From NCBI RefSeq assembly GCF_007994735.1, contig NZ_VOIL01000001.1:1054001-1118000 (forward strand): a stretch of 64,000 bases of DNA, written 5' to 3'. The stretch is from Nesterenkonia populi. GTDB taxonomy: Bacteria; Actinomycetota; Actinomycetes; Actinomycetales; Micrococcaceae. Positions 7,983-16,681 of the stretch are shown in pieces. Position 1 is the first letter of the stretch. Every line of letters begins with the position of its first letter. Under the pieces are notes generated by a model. The model searched no databases, was not told the DNA's origin, and was given only the letters and a program-made list of their open reading frames with translations. The translations under genes were made by a program, and so were the position numbers.

Positions 7983-8077
7983 TGGCGGAGGCGGACGGGA
8001 ATCGAACCCGCCAGACCGAGATGCTCGGTCTCAACGGTTTTGAAGACCGCGGAGCCCACCAGGACTCATACGCCTCC
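7983..8077 (-). tRNA. selC: Selenocysteine tRNA, anticodon TCA
   Basis: A 95-base tRNA with encoded CCA. The acceptor GGAGGCG pairs with CGCCTCC. The anticodon arm is CGGTCTTCAAAACCG with anticodon TCA, which reads UGA. A long variable arm GAGACCGAGCATCTCGGTCT follows. The T arm is GCGGGTTCGATTCCCGT. The long extra arm, the overall length well above a normal tRNA and the TCA anticodon identify tRNA(Sec). It sits between selA and the divergent selD. Confidence 0.97.
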
Positions 8078-8141
8078 TCCCTCAAAGTACCACGGAGGCT
8101 CCCGGCCGCAGGCCCCTGAGAAGGGGAGATGCAGCCTGAGG

Positions 8142-8170
8142 GTGACCTTCTCCTCCTGCGCTCCTATACT
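8142..8170 (+). promoter_or_regulatory. Probable selD promoter (leaderless transcript)
   Basis: GTGACC at 8142-8147 and TATACT at 8165-8170 are separated by 17 bases, a good housekeeping sigma spacing. The selD ATG begins 7 bases after the -10 box, so the transcript would start at or next to the ATG. No Shine-Dalgarno sequence is present, consistent with leaderless translation. Confidence 0.6.
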
Positions 8171-8177
8171 CGGCCCC

Positions 8178-9185
8178 ATGCCCGCTCATGCTGCTGCACC
8201 GCGACTGACGACCTACGCTCACGGCGGAGGATGTGCGTGCAAGATCCCGCCGGGCGAGCTGGAGGAGGTGCTGGGCGGCCTGCCGTCTCCGCAGCACGAC
8301 GAGGTCCTCGTGGGCCTGAACAACGGCGACGACGCCGCAGCGGTTCGCCTCGACGGCCGCACCGCCGTTCTCTCCACCGCTGACTTCTTCACCCCGGTGG
8401 TCGATGACGCCTATGACTGGGGCCGGATCGCCGCGGCCAACGCGCTCTCCGACATCTACGCGATGGGCGGCACGCCGATGGTGGCCATCAACCTGGTCGG
8501 ATGGCCCCGGGAGACTCTGCCGATGGAGCTGCTGGCTGAGGTGCTGCGCGGCGGTCTGGCGGTCGCCGAACAGGCAGGGTGCCCCCTGATCGGCGGCCAC
8601 ACGGTGGACGATCCGGAGCCGAAGTACGGCTTGTCTGTGACAGGCACCGCGCCGATCCAGGATCTGCTGCGCAACGACGCAGCCGAGCCGGGTCTGCCCC
8701 TGACGCTGACCAAGCCGATCGGCCTGGGGCTGCTCAACAACCGCCACAAGACCACCGGCGAGGTCTTCGCCGAAGCAGTTGAGACAATGGTCACGCTGAA
8801 CCGCGACGCCGCTCAGGCTGCTGTCGCAGCGGGCGCGCGAGCGGCCACCGACGTGACGGGCTTCGGGCTGCTGGGCCACCTGTACAAAATGTGCCGAGGA
8901 TCCGGCGTCGGCGCCCGTCTCGAAGCCGCAGCGGTCCCGCTGATCGATGGAGCAGCCGAGGCGCTGCGTGAGGGGTATGTCTCCGGGGGCACCCGGCGGA
9001 ACCTCGACTGGGTGCGTGAGCATCTCAGCGCCGGCGGCGGCATCGGTGAGGAAGAGCTGCTGACGCTGGCAGACGCTCAGACATCCGGCGGTCTGCTGGT
9101 GGTCGGGGAAGTGCCCGGCTACCCGGTCATCGGGCACACCACGCCGGCTCCGGAGACCGGGGGCCCGGTCCTCGAGATCCGCTGA
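8178..9185 (+). CDS. selD: Selenide, water dikinase SelD (cysteine form)
   Basis: Makes selenophosphate from selenide and ATP, the selenium donor for SelA. A 335-residue AIR synthase-fold protein. The N-terminal active-site segment reads HGGGCACKIPP, with Cys19 and Lys22 corresponding to catalytic Cys17 and Lys20 of E. coli SelD. Many SelDs have selenocysteine at the first position, but this one has cysteine. Later motifs include NNGDDAAAVRLD, TADFFTPVVDD and ATDVTGFGLLGH. The start ATG 8178 gives MPAHAAAPRL. An upstream frame overlaps the tRNA(Sec) gene and is ignored. Transcribed divergently from selC-selA-selB and convergent with the formate dehydrogenase operon. Confidence 0.96.
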   Translation: MPAHAAAPRLTTYAHGGGCACKIPPGELEEVLGGLPSPQHDEVLVGLNNGDDAAAVRLDGRTAVLSTADFFTPVVDDAYDWGRIAAANALSDIYAMGGTPMVAINLVGWPRETLPMELLAEVLRGGLAVAEQAGCPLIGGHTVDDPEPKYGLSVTGTAPIQDLLRNDAAEPGLPLTLTKPIGLGLLNNRHKTTGEVFAEAVETMVTLNRDAAQAAVAAGARAATDVTGFGLLGHLYKMCRGSGVGARLEAAAVPLIDGAAEALREGYVSGGTRRNLDWVREHLSAGGGIGEEELLTLADAQTSGGLLVVGEVPGYPVIGHTTPAPETGGPVLEIR

Positions 9186-9213
9186 GCCTGAGCGTCATCA
9201 TCGCCGCTCAGGC
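9186..9213. terminator. Hairpin between convergent selD and nrfD-like gene
   Basis: GCCTGAGCG at 9186-9194 and CGCTCAGGC at 9205-9213 form a perfect 9-base-pair stem with a 10-base loop. It sits immediately after the selD stop and overlaps the stop of the opposite gene. It can act in both directions. No clear T-run follows. Confidence 0.6.
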
Positions 9214-10272
9214 GAGGGTGGTGATGGAGTCGTCCACCACCCCATCGGCCTGCCTTGCCTGCAGCCGGGCCTTCTGCGGCTCCACCGTGTGCCGGGGATC
9301 TTCAGCTGAGGCGATGCCTGCGCGCAGGATCCCCAGTCGGGTGAGGGCGGATCCTCCGAGCATCAGCAGCCCGCTGGCCGCCGCCGGCGCGCGCCGACCG
9401 CCCAGGAGCACAGATCCGACCGCGCCGGCGACGGTGAGCCGTTCAGCCCACTTCAGCATGGTGCCGGCAGCGCCCTTCTCCAGCGGCTCAGCCTCGGCAG
9501 GGTGCATCCGCTTCTTCATCACCTTCATCGAGATCACCTCGCCCACGCCCGCGACCGCCGAGAGCGCCCTGGCCGGCTGCGTCTGGGCCGTCGGCGTTGA
9601 GACCAGCGCCGCGCCGGAAGCCGCCAGGGACGCAGAGGAGGCGAACAGGAACGGGAGCTCGTCGCGGCCTGCGTTCCAAGTGGGCACCGCGGTGTCGGCC
9701 AGAAGGGCGCCGGTGTAGCTGGCCAGGGGAGCAGCCAGCAGGGCCGTCCCCGCCTCGGCAGGCCCTTCCATCCCGTGCAGCAGACGGCGGCCTGGGCCCA
9801 GGGGCAGCCGGTATCGGGACAGACGGTCCACCTCCACGGCGGCGGTGACACCTGCCGCGGTGCTGAAGGAGCTCAGCAGCCAGCTGCCCATGCTCATCGG
9901 CGAGGTGGGCTTGAACGTGCGCAGCATGTATAGGAACCGTTCGGGCCGGCCCAGGTCATGGATGAGCGCCGCAGTGCCCAGCCCGGCCGCGCCCAGGGAG
10001 ATGATCCGTGCATTGCGCTGCAGGATCGGTTTGCCGGTCAGCTGGGCCCCGGCGGAGAGCAGAGAGGAGCCGCCGGCCAGCCCGCCGAGGAAGAGGTAGC
10101 CTGCGATCTCGTCGCCCCAGGGCGGGGCTTTGACGACCGGCCGGCCGTAGTAGGAGGAGAAGTTCGGCTTCTCGACCACCGGCACTTCGCGCGCGCCTTC
10201 GTCGGCCTTCCGCTTTCTGCCCTCCGCACGAGGCTCCGGGTGTCGGTAGGCGTCGTGCTGCGACGTCGTCAC
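9208..10272 (-). CDS. NrfD-family membrane subunit of formate dehydrogenase
   Basis: A 354-residue protein of the NrfD/PsrC polysulfide-reductase membrane subunit family. It probably anchors the dehydrogenase and passes electrons to the quinone pool. A 50-residue hydrophilic N-terminus (ending VEKPNFSSYYGRP) leads into several hydrophobic helices, the first being AGYLFLGGLAGGSSLL near 57-72. Later blocks include FLYMLRTFKPTSPMSMGSW. The start is GTG 10272, whose GTGA overlaps the stop of the iron-sulfur subunit by 4 bases, so the genes are translationally coupled. It is last in the three-gene operon. Sequence alone does not show whether it binds heme. Confidence 0.85.
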   Translation of the reverse strand: MTTSQHDAYRHPEPRAEGRKRKADEGAREVPVVEKPNFSSYYGRPVVKAPPWGDEIAGYLFLGGLAGGSSLLSAGAQLTGKPILQRNARIISLGAAGLGTAALIHDLGRPERFLYMLRTFKPTSPMSMGSWLLSSFSTAAGVTAAVEVDRLSRYRLPLGPGRRLLHGMEGPAEAGTALLAAPLASYTGALLADTAVPTWNAGRDELPFLFASSASLAASGAALVSTPTAQTQPARALSAVAGVGEVISMKVMKKRMHPAEAEPLEKGAAGTMLKWAERLTVAGAVGSVLLGGRRAPAAASGLLMLGGSALTRLGILRAGIASAEDPRHTVEPQKARLQARQADGVVDDSITTLA

Positions 10273-11276
10273 CGGCGGCCTCCCCAGACGAAGGAAGCCC
10301 CTACTGCGGCGAGCATGCCGGCCGCGGCCATCGCGGTGTGCTTGTACATCCGCGGCAGATCCTTCGTGGGAACACGGGGGTCGGGCGGAAGGCCGTAGAC
10401 CTCCGGCTCATCCAGAAGGAGGAACACGGAGCCGGTTCCTCCGACGCCGTCATTGGGGTTGGCCCCATAGAGGCGGGCCTCAGTCATGCCCTGGCTGTGC
10501 AGCTCGGCGACGCGCTCGCGGGCCTGGGCGACCATATCGGTGTGCTCGCCGAATTTGATCGAGGTGGTGGGGCAGGTCTGGGCGCAGGCCGGAGTCTGGC
10601 CGTCCACGAGCCTGTCGTGGCAGAACGTGCACTTATTGGCAGTGCCCTCATTGGGCACCTCCTGGGCAAATTTGGACTGGTTCCGCTCCACCTTGGCCCG
10701 AATGATCCCCTCATCACGGCGCTCGATCACCCCGAACGGGCATCCGCCCACGCAGGTGCCGCAGCCGTTGCAGATGTCTTCCTGGACTTTGACCGTGCCG
10801 AATTCGGTGCGGAACAGTGCCCCGGTGGGGCACACGTCCAGGCAGCCGGCGTGGGTGCAGTGCTTGCACACGTCCGATGACATCAGCCAACGGAACTCGT
10901 CGGTGTCCGGGGGAGCGGTGTCGGATCCTGCCGCGGAGGCCGAACCGGACGACGGGGGCGGCCCCACGCTCGGCATTCCCAGCTCGACCAGCTGCCTGCC
11001 GGACTCTCGCGCGGTCTCGATACGGTCCTTGTCCTGCTCCACGAAGGCGACGTGGCGCCAGGTATTCGCGCCCAGCCCGCCGGTGTTGTCATAGGAGGAC
11101 TCCAGCAGCTCCAGGTCACCGTCCTGCGGATTGCGGTTCCACTCCTTGCAGGCGACCTCACAAGCTTTGCACCCGATGCAGATCGAGGTGTCAGTGAAGA
11201 ACGACTTGCGGGCCTCGGCGCGGTCCCCGTGGGCTTCGGCGCTGCGATGGAGATCTTCGGTGAGCGAACCCATCAT
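10269..11276 (-). CDS. Formate dehydrogenase iron-sulfur subunit
   Basis: A 335-residue ferredoxin-like subunit wiring the catalytic subunit to the membrane subunit. Four cysteine groups for [4Fe-4S] clusters are visible: CIGCKACEVACKEW near residues 33-46, CKHCTHAGCLDVCPTGA near 136-152, CNGCGTCVGGCPFGV near 169-183, and CTFCHDRL with CAQTCPTTS near 217-240. A glycine/serine/proline-rich insert (about 100-125) separates the first two. A single hydrophobic segment at the C-terminus (HTAMAAAGMLAAVGASFVWG) probably anchors it in the membrane. It overlaps both neighbours by 4 bases. No Tat signal is seen, suggesting a cytoplasmic-facing complex. Confidence 0.93.
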   Translation of the reverse strand: MMGSLTEDLHRSAEAHGDRAEARKSFFTDTSICIGCKACEVACKEWNRNPQDGDLELLESSYDNTGGLGANTWRHVAFVEQDKDRIETARESGRQLVELGMPSVGPPPSSGSASAAGSDTAPPDTDEFRWLMSSDVCKHCTHAGCLDVCPTGALFRTEFGTVKVQEDICNGCGTCVGGCPFGVIERRDEGIIRAKVERNQSKFAQEVPNEGTANKCTFCHDRLVDGQTPACAQTCPTTSIKFGEHTDMVAQARERVAELHSQGMTEARLYGANPNDGVGGTGSVFLLLDEPEVYGLPPDPRVPTKDLPRMYKHTAMAAAGMLAAVGASFVWGGRR

Positions 11277-14200
11277 TCCTCCTCACTGGTGGTGTCGTCC
11301 GACTCGCCGTAGGGCACGGTGAGCCGTTCGTTGCCTGTCTGCGCGGTGACGCCTGCCCGCCGCCGGTGATCCTCGACCAGGTCGAGCAGCTCCCGGCCGC
11401 GCGGGCGCCGGCCCGGCTGAACGGCGCACTGGGCGGCTTTGGACCCCTGGATATGGACGTTGGGGTCCAGCGTGATTCCCAGCAGGTCGTTGGCCGCATC
11501 GCCCTCCACCACTGCGTCTGTGCCGGTTCCCCAGTGGTAAGGAAGCCCCACCTGGTGGATGCGTCGGCCGCCGGCGGTCAGGGGGCGGACCCGATCGGTG
11601 ACGAGCACCTTGGCCTCGATGGCCGAGCGCGGCGAAATGATGGTCGCCCACCCATAGTTCTCCAGGCCGATCAGCTCTGCGAACTCCGGGGAGACCTCGC
11701 AGAACATCTCCGGCTGCAGCTCGGCGAGGTACGGCAGGAACCGGCTCATGCCTCCGGCCGTGTGGTGCTCGGTCAGGCGATAGGTGGTGAAGACGTGGGG
11801 GTAGACCTCGGATCCCGGATCCACCGCCGAGGGCGCGAGCAGGTTGTCACTGCGGGGGAAGACGATGCGCGCAGGGTTGCTCTGCTGCCCGTAGAGAGGG
11901 TTCGAGATCGGCGACTCCGGGGGCTCATAGTGGGTGGGCATCGGTCCGTCCGCCATGCCGCTGGGCGCAAACAGCCACCCCTTGCCGTCGGCCTGCATGA
12001 TGAAGGGGTCGTCGCCGGCGAGCGCCTCGGGGCCGCCCGCCTCCGGATCTGACTTCGCTCCCGGCGGCAGGCCTTTGGGGAAGTCCGGGACGTCTTTGCC
12101 TGTCCAATGCTCGTGGTCGGCGTCCCACCAGATGTACTTCTTGCGCTCGCTCCACGGACGCCCTTGGGGGTCGGCCGAAGCCCGGTTGTACAGCACACGG
12201 CGGTTGGCCGGCCAGGCCCAGGCCCACTCGGCGGCGGTCTCGTCCTGCTCCTGGCCGGGTCTGCGGCGCGCCGCCTGGTTGACCCCGTCGGCGTAGATCC
12301 CGGTGTAGATCCAGCAGCCTCCGGCGGTGGAACCGTCGCCGCGCATCTCGGTGAAGGCCGAAAGCGGCTTTCCTGCCTCGGTTCCCGAGACATGATAGCC
12401 GTTGATCTCCTTCAGGATGGCCTCGGCATCGGGCTCTCCGTGCTGGTCAGTGGGATAGTCCCAGGTCAGGTCCAGCAGCGGCTTGTCCCGCGGGTCATCG
12501 GAGTCCGCAAGGCGTTCCCGGAGGCGCCTGCCCAGCTCGTAGAAGAACTGCAGCTCGCTCTGGGCGTCCCCGGGCGGATGCACGGCTTGGTGACGCCATT
12601 GGACGAGTCGCTGGGTCTGTGTGAAGGACCCGGCCTTCTCTGTGTGATTGGCCGCCGGCATGAAGAAGACCTCGGTGTCGATGTCCTCAGTGCGCAGCTC
12701 GCCGCTTTCGATCTCGGGGCCGTCCTTCCACCAGGTGGCGGATTCGATGAGGTTGAAGTCGCGGACCACCAGCCACTTCAGATGGGACATGCCCATTCTC
12801 TGCATCTTGCCGTTGGCGGAGCCCACAGCGGGGTTCTGTCCCACCAGGAAGTAGCCGTCGAGCTCGTCGCGGAGCATACGCTCCACTGTCTGGTAGGTTC
12901 CGTGGGCTCCGGTCAGCCGCGGCAGGTACTCGTAGGCATAGTCGTTGTCCTGGTGCGCGGCATCGCCCCACCAGGCCTTGAGCAGGTTGACGGTGTAGAT
13001 GTCGGCGTTGGCCCAGAAGCCCTTCTGATGCTTTGAGCCGATCGCTTCGGTGAACTCATCCAAGGTGTTGTGCTGTCCGGCCTCGGGCATCGGCAGGTAG
13101 CCGGGCAGGAGGTTGAACAGTGTGGGGATGTCGGTGGAGCCCTGGATGGTGGCGTGGCCGCGCAGGGCGATGATGCCGCCGCCGGGCCGTCCCATGTTCC
13201 CCAAGAGAAGCTGCAGCACAGCTGCTGTGCGGATGAACTGTGCGCCCTGGGCGTGCTGGGTCCAGCCCACCGCATAGCAGAAGGCTGTGGTGCGGTCGCG
13301 GCCCGAGTTCTTGGCCACCGACTCGGCCAGGTACCGGAAGTCCTCGGCGGAGATGCCGCAGGCCTCTTCCACCATCTCTGGGGTGTACCGGAGGTAGTGA
13401 CGCTTCAGCACTTGGAAGACGCAGCGCGGATCCTGCAGGGTGTCGTCGTGAGCCAGGTCGGCGTGGCTCAGGGGCGGACCGCCCTCTCCGTACTCCTGCG
13501 GCTCCGCCTCATCGCCATCCTCTTGAGGGCCGGGCTGCTCAACCTTCTCGTCACGACCAGAAGTTTGGTAGGACCAGGAGGTCTCGTCGTAGGTGCCCTT
13601 CTCCTGGCTGTAGCCGGAGAAGAGGCCGTCCAGGTCTTCGGCGCCCTGGTAGTCCTCAGAGACGATGGTGGCCGCATTGGTGTAGTGGCGGACGTACTCC
13701 TCGAAGTGCAGGTCGTTGCTCAGCACATAGTTGATCAGCGCGCCGAGGAGCACGATGTCGCTGCCGGCGCGCAGAGCGATGTGCTTGTCGGCCACTGCGC
13801 TGGTGCGCGTGAATCGAGGGTCGACGTGAATGATGCGTGCCCCGCGCTTCTTCGCCTCAGTCACCCACTGGAATCCGACAGGGTGGCACTCGGCCATATT
13901 GGATCCCTGAATGACGATGCAGTCAGCGTTGGCCAGATCCTGCTGGGGCTGTGTGGCGCCGCCTCGCCCGAACGAGGTTCCCAGACCGGGAACCGTGGAG
14001 GAGTGTCAAATGCGCGCTTGGTTCTCGATCTGCACCGCACCGGCGGCGGAGAAGAGCTTCTTGATCAGGTAGTTCTCTTCGTTATCGATGGTCGCCCCGC
14101 CGAGGCTGGCGACGCCTAGGGTGCGGTTGACCGGATTGCCGTGCTGGTCGTGGTCCTCCCAGTGGCGGCGGCGAGCGTCGATGAACCGGTCGGCGATCAT

Positions 14201-14572
14201 GTCCATCGCCCGGTCCTGGTCCAGCGCCTCCCACTCGTGCGAGCGCGGAGCGCGGTAGAGGATCTTGGTCTGGCGTCCCGCAGAGTTGACGAGCTGCTCG
14301 CTGGCTGCGCCTTTGGGGCAGAGCCGTCCGCGGGAGATGGGGGAGTCGGGGTCTCCCTCAATGTGGATCACGCGGTCGTCTTTGGCATAGACCTTCTGGC
14401 CGCATCCGACCGCGCAGTAGGGGCAGATGCTCTGCACCACGGTGTCAGCGTCGTCAGTGCGGGGGGTGGTCTCACGCGTCTGCTTGGACGTCACCGCGGC
14501 GCCGCGGCCGGTGGAGTCCCGGGAGCGCAGCTGGCGAATGACGGGCCATTCTAGAGGCGTGAGCCGTTCCAT
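11273..14572 (-). CDS. Selenocysteine-containing formate dehydrogenase catalytic subunit
   Basis: Molybdopterin/tungstopterin oxidoreductase that oxidises formate. It is a single 1099-residue frame if the TGA at 14006-14008 is read as selenocysteine (residue 189). The context is ENQARI-Sec-HSSTVPGLG, the exact active-site block where Cys homologues have ENQARICHSS. The protein continues in frame through ADCIVIQGSNMAECHPVGFQ. The N-terminal [4Fe-4S] site has Cys50, Cys53, Cys57 (CPYCAVGCGQ) and Cys85 (GRLCPKG). The ATG at 14572 gives MERLTPLEWPVIRQLRSRD, matching the conserved start of actinobacterial homologues. No Tat signal. A gene finder would split this into a 188-residue protein and an 874-residue protein. 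First gene of the operon, overlapping the next by 4 bases. Confidence 0.95.
13976..14008 (-). promoter_or_regulatory. UGA-Sec codon with SECIS hairpin
   Basis: On the minus strand, TGA at 14008-14006 is followed after 11 bases by GGTTCCC (13994-13988), the loop GGTCT and GGGAACC (13982-13976), a perfect 7-base-pair stem. The GGTCT loop and the 11-base spacing match the E. coli fdhF SECIS, where SelB reads the loop G and U. The hairpin also encodes the conserved protein sequence after Sec. Confidence 0.92.
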
Positions 14573-14676
14573 AGTTCGTACGATAGTGGAAAGTCCTCGT
14601 CGGGTGAAGAGGCAATATTCCTTCGGCGAGGTTCATGGGGCAGCCCGCGCGCGTCAGCGGACCCGAGGCGAGGCGC

Positions 14677-15621
14677 TCAGCCGAGGCCGAGCAGCGGCTG
14701 CTGGCTGGCGACCGCGTCCGCCGCCGTCGTCGTGAGGATGTCGAGGGCCGCCGAGATCAGCCGGCGCTGCTCGGAGCCGCGGCGCACCGCTGTCAGTATC
14801 GTGCGGACCGGGGCGGTGGGCCCGGAGAGGCTGACGCGAACCACCCCGGGATGGGTGGGTGCCATCCGCGGCATCAGGGAGACTCCCAGCCCGGAGGCGA
14901 CCAGGGTGGAGACGGCCGTCCAGTCCTGGGCATGGTGGTCCTCCGGCGGGGTGAAGCCTGCCTTTGAGCACTGCTCCAGAATCTCCTGCCGAGACCCCTG
15001 CCCGGCAGATCCCAGGATCCACGGCTCCTGGGAGGCCTCAGCCAGCTTCACCTCATCCTCCCGGACCGCGAGCGGGTGCCCGCGCGGCACAATCAGGTCC
15101 GCGGGCTCTGTGACCAGTCGCCGCACCGCAAAGCGAGGGTGGTCATCAGCCGGGGCATGCGGGCCCGCAGGCATGATCACGATGTCGGCCTCCCGCGCTG
15201 TGAGCAGACGCTGCCCCAGCGCCGGCTCGGCCTCCCGCACGCGCCAGACGCTGTGCTCCCACACTGTCCCCCAACGGTGGAGGGCCGGCAGGACGATCGA
15301 GGAGATCGCAAAGACGTGCGAGGCGATCCGCAGCTCGCCCACGCTCGGATCCGCCGCGTCGGAGACTGCCATCCGTGCGGCCTCATCCGCGGCGTGCAGC
15401 TGCGGGGCCGCCCGCACCAGAGCCTCAGCGGCCGCGGTCAGCTCGACGGTGCGGCCCTGACGCTCCAGCAGCGGGGTGCCCAGCTCGGCTGAGAGCCGTT
15501 GGATCTGCCGGGATATGCCCGACGCGTTGCGGCCCAAAACGTCAGCGGCGGCGTTGACCCCGCCGTACTGCGCCACCGCCTCCAGCAGCGGCAGCGCCTC
15601 ATCAATCAGCCGAACACCCAT
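14677..15621 (-). CDS. LysR-family transcriptional regulator
   Basis: A 314-residue regulator with an N-terminal winged helix-turn-helix (LLEAVAQYGGVNAAADVLGR, then ASGISRQIQRLSAELGTPL, near residues 10-50) and a C-terminal periplasmic-binding-like effector domain (VGELRIASHVFAISSIVLPA; LGVSLMPRMAP). The start is ATG 15621 (MGVRLIDEALP). An earlier TTG at 15651 lies inside a palindrome that is better explained as an operator. It is divergent from the EamA transporter gene, the usual LysR arrangement, so that gene is its likeliest target. Formate dehydrogenase starts 104 bases downstream on the same strand and may be co-transcribed or regulated. The ligand is unknown. Confidence 0.9.
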   Translation of the reverse strand: MGVRLIDEALPLLEAVAQYGGVNAAADVLGRNASGISRQIQRLSAELGTPLLERQGRTVELTAAAEALVRAAPQLHAADEAARMAVSDAADPSVGELRIASHVFAISSIVLPALHRWGTVWEHSVWRVREAEPALGQRLLTAREADIVIMPAGPHAPADDHPRFAVRRLVTEPADLIVPRGHPLAVREDEVKLAEASQEPWILGSAGQGSRQEILEQCSKAGFTPPEDHHAQDWTAVSTLVASGLGVSLMPRMAPTHPGVVRVSLSGPTAPVRTILTAVRRGSEQRRLISAALDILTTTAADAVASQQPLLGLG

Positions 15622-15633
15622 CCCACCAGTCAA

Positions 15634-15654
15634 CCATTGCTGTGTGAGCAATGG
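15634..15654. promoter_or_regulatory. LysR-type operator palindrome
   Basis: CCATTGCT and AGCAATGG are perfect inverted repeats separated by 5 bases (GTGTG). They contain the T-N11-A LysR box pattern. The palindrome lies 12 bases upstream of the regulator ATG and 57 bases upstream of the divergent transporter ATG, fitting autoregulation plus control of the transporter. Confidence 0.7.
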
Positions 15655-15711
15655 AAATGCCGATCACTGTGCCGTGGACGTACAAGGTCATCACGCCGGA
15701 CAGTAGTCGTC

Positions 15712-16656
15712 ATGGAGATCTGCTACGCCGTCTGCGCGGCCGTGATGTTCGGCGCCGGCCATTACCTGAGCGGGACGGTGAGCCGTCGGTCGGGACCGCT
15801 GGCCGTGGCCTATTGGACTCAGTACGGCGTGGTGCTTGTGGCCGCGGCTCTGCTGCTGCAGCAGCCGCTGCCGCAGACATGGAGCATCCCCGCGCTCGTG
15901 TGGGGCGTCGTCGCCGCGTTGGGCGGGGTGGCCGGCTCACTGTGCCTGTACGCCGCCCTCTCCCGGGCCACCTTCACCCTGGCGGTGGGCGCCTCCACGG
16001 TGACCGCCACTGTGACCCCCGGCCTGGTGGCCATGAGCTTCCTCGGCGAGGCCATCACGCCGGTGAGGCTGGTGCTGATCGGGATGGCGATGCTGACCGT
16101 CTGGCTGCTCGTCTCACAGAAGCGCGGAGACGGGACGGCCGCGGTCGTGACCTCCCCGCTGCCGGTGGTCACCTCCTCCATCCCCACCGTCGCCGCCCAC
16201 GGCAGCCTGCCGGAGCCGAGGACGCAGTCCCGTCGCGGCTCCGCGCCCCTGGCTCTCTGCGCGGGGCTGGGCTACGCGGTGGAGCTGGTGGGTGTGGCGC
16301 AGATCCCGGGCGAGACCTTCACCCAGGGCCTGCTCGCGTGGGCGGCGGCCTCATTCGTGGTGATGCTGGTGCTGGTTCTTGCCCGCCGCAAAGGTCAGCT
16401 GATGCCCCGCGGGCGCGGCGGGGCTCTGGTGCTGGTGGCCGGCGGGCTCAGCGCCACGGGCATGCTGCTGTTCCACCTCAGCGCCTCCGGGGTGGGGCTG
16501 GCGACCACCTCGGCGATCGTTGCCGTCTACCCGGCGGTGCCCATCCTTCTGGCGGTGGCCATTCTGCGGGAGCGGCCCGCCCGCCGCGGGTGGGCCGGTC
16601 TGGCGTGCGCCGCGTCCGTCGTTGCCCTCGGAGCGGCCAGCACCACTCTCAGCTGA
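15712..16656 (+). CDS. EamA/DMT-superfamily transporter
   Basis: A 314-residue integral membrane protein with about ten hydrophobic helices in two EamA repeats, starting MEICYAVCAAVMFGAGHYLSG. The first repeat ends with VRLVLIGMAMLTVWLLVSQ. A hydrophilic linker rich in T, P and S follows (about residues 140-180), then the second repeat, ending in ALGAASTTLS. Helix ends carry the typical EamA pattern of a cytoplasmic repeat boundary (ILRERPARRGWAGL). Drug/metabolite transporters of this kind export amino acids, metabolites or drugs, and the substrate cannot be read here. The start ATG 15712 was chosen because the frame upstream is hydrophilic and overlaps the LysR gene. Probably controlled by the divergent regulator. 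Confidence 0.85.
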   Translation: MEICYAVCAAVMFGAGHYLSGTVSRRSGPLAVAYWTQYGVVLVAAALLLQQPLPQTWSIPALVWGVVAALGGVAGSLCLYAALSRATFTLAVGASTVTATVTPGLVAMSFLGEAITPVRLVLIGMAMLTVWLLVSQKRGDGTAAVVTSPLPVVTSSIPTVAAHGSLPEPRTQSRRGSAPLALCAGLGYAVELVGVAQIPGETFTQGLLAWAAASFVVMLVLVLARRKGQLMPRGRGGALVLVAGGLSATGMLLFHLSASGVGLATTSAIVAVYPAVPILLAVAILRERPARRGWAGLACAASVVALGAASTTLS

Positions 16657-16681
16657 GCAGCACCGGCCCGGGCCGGAAGGG

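Noticed and set aside
7912..8085. N-terminal extension of selA
   Set aside because: The extension reads through the selenocysteine tRNA gene and has no ribosome binding site. GTG 7911 has a good one.
11273..13897. Separate formate dehydrogenase gene starting at an internal methionine
   Set aside because: It is the 3' part of one frame that continues through TGA (Sec) to the ATG at 14572. The codons between encode conserved residues and the SECIS hairpin follows the TGA.
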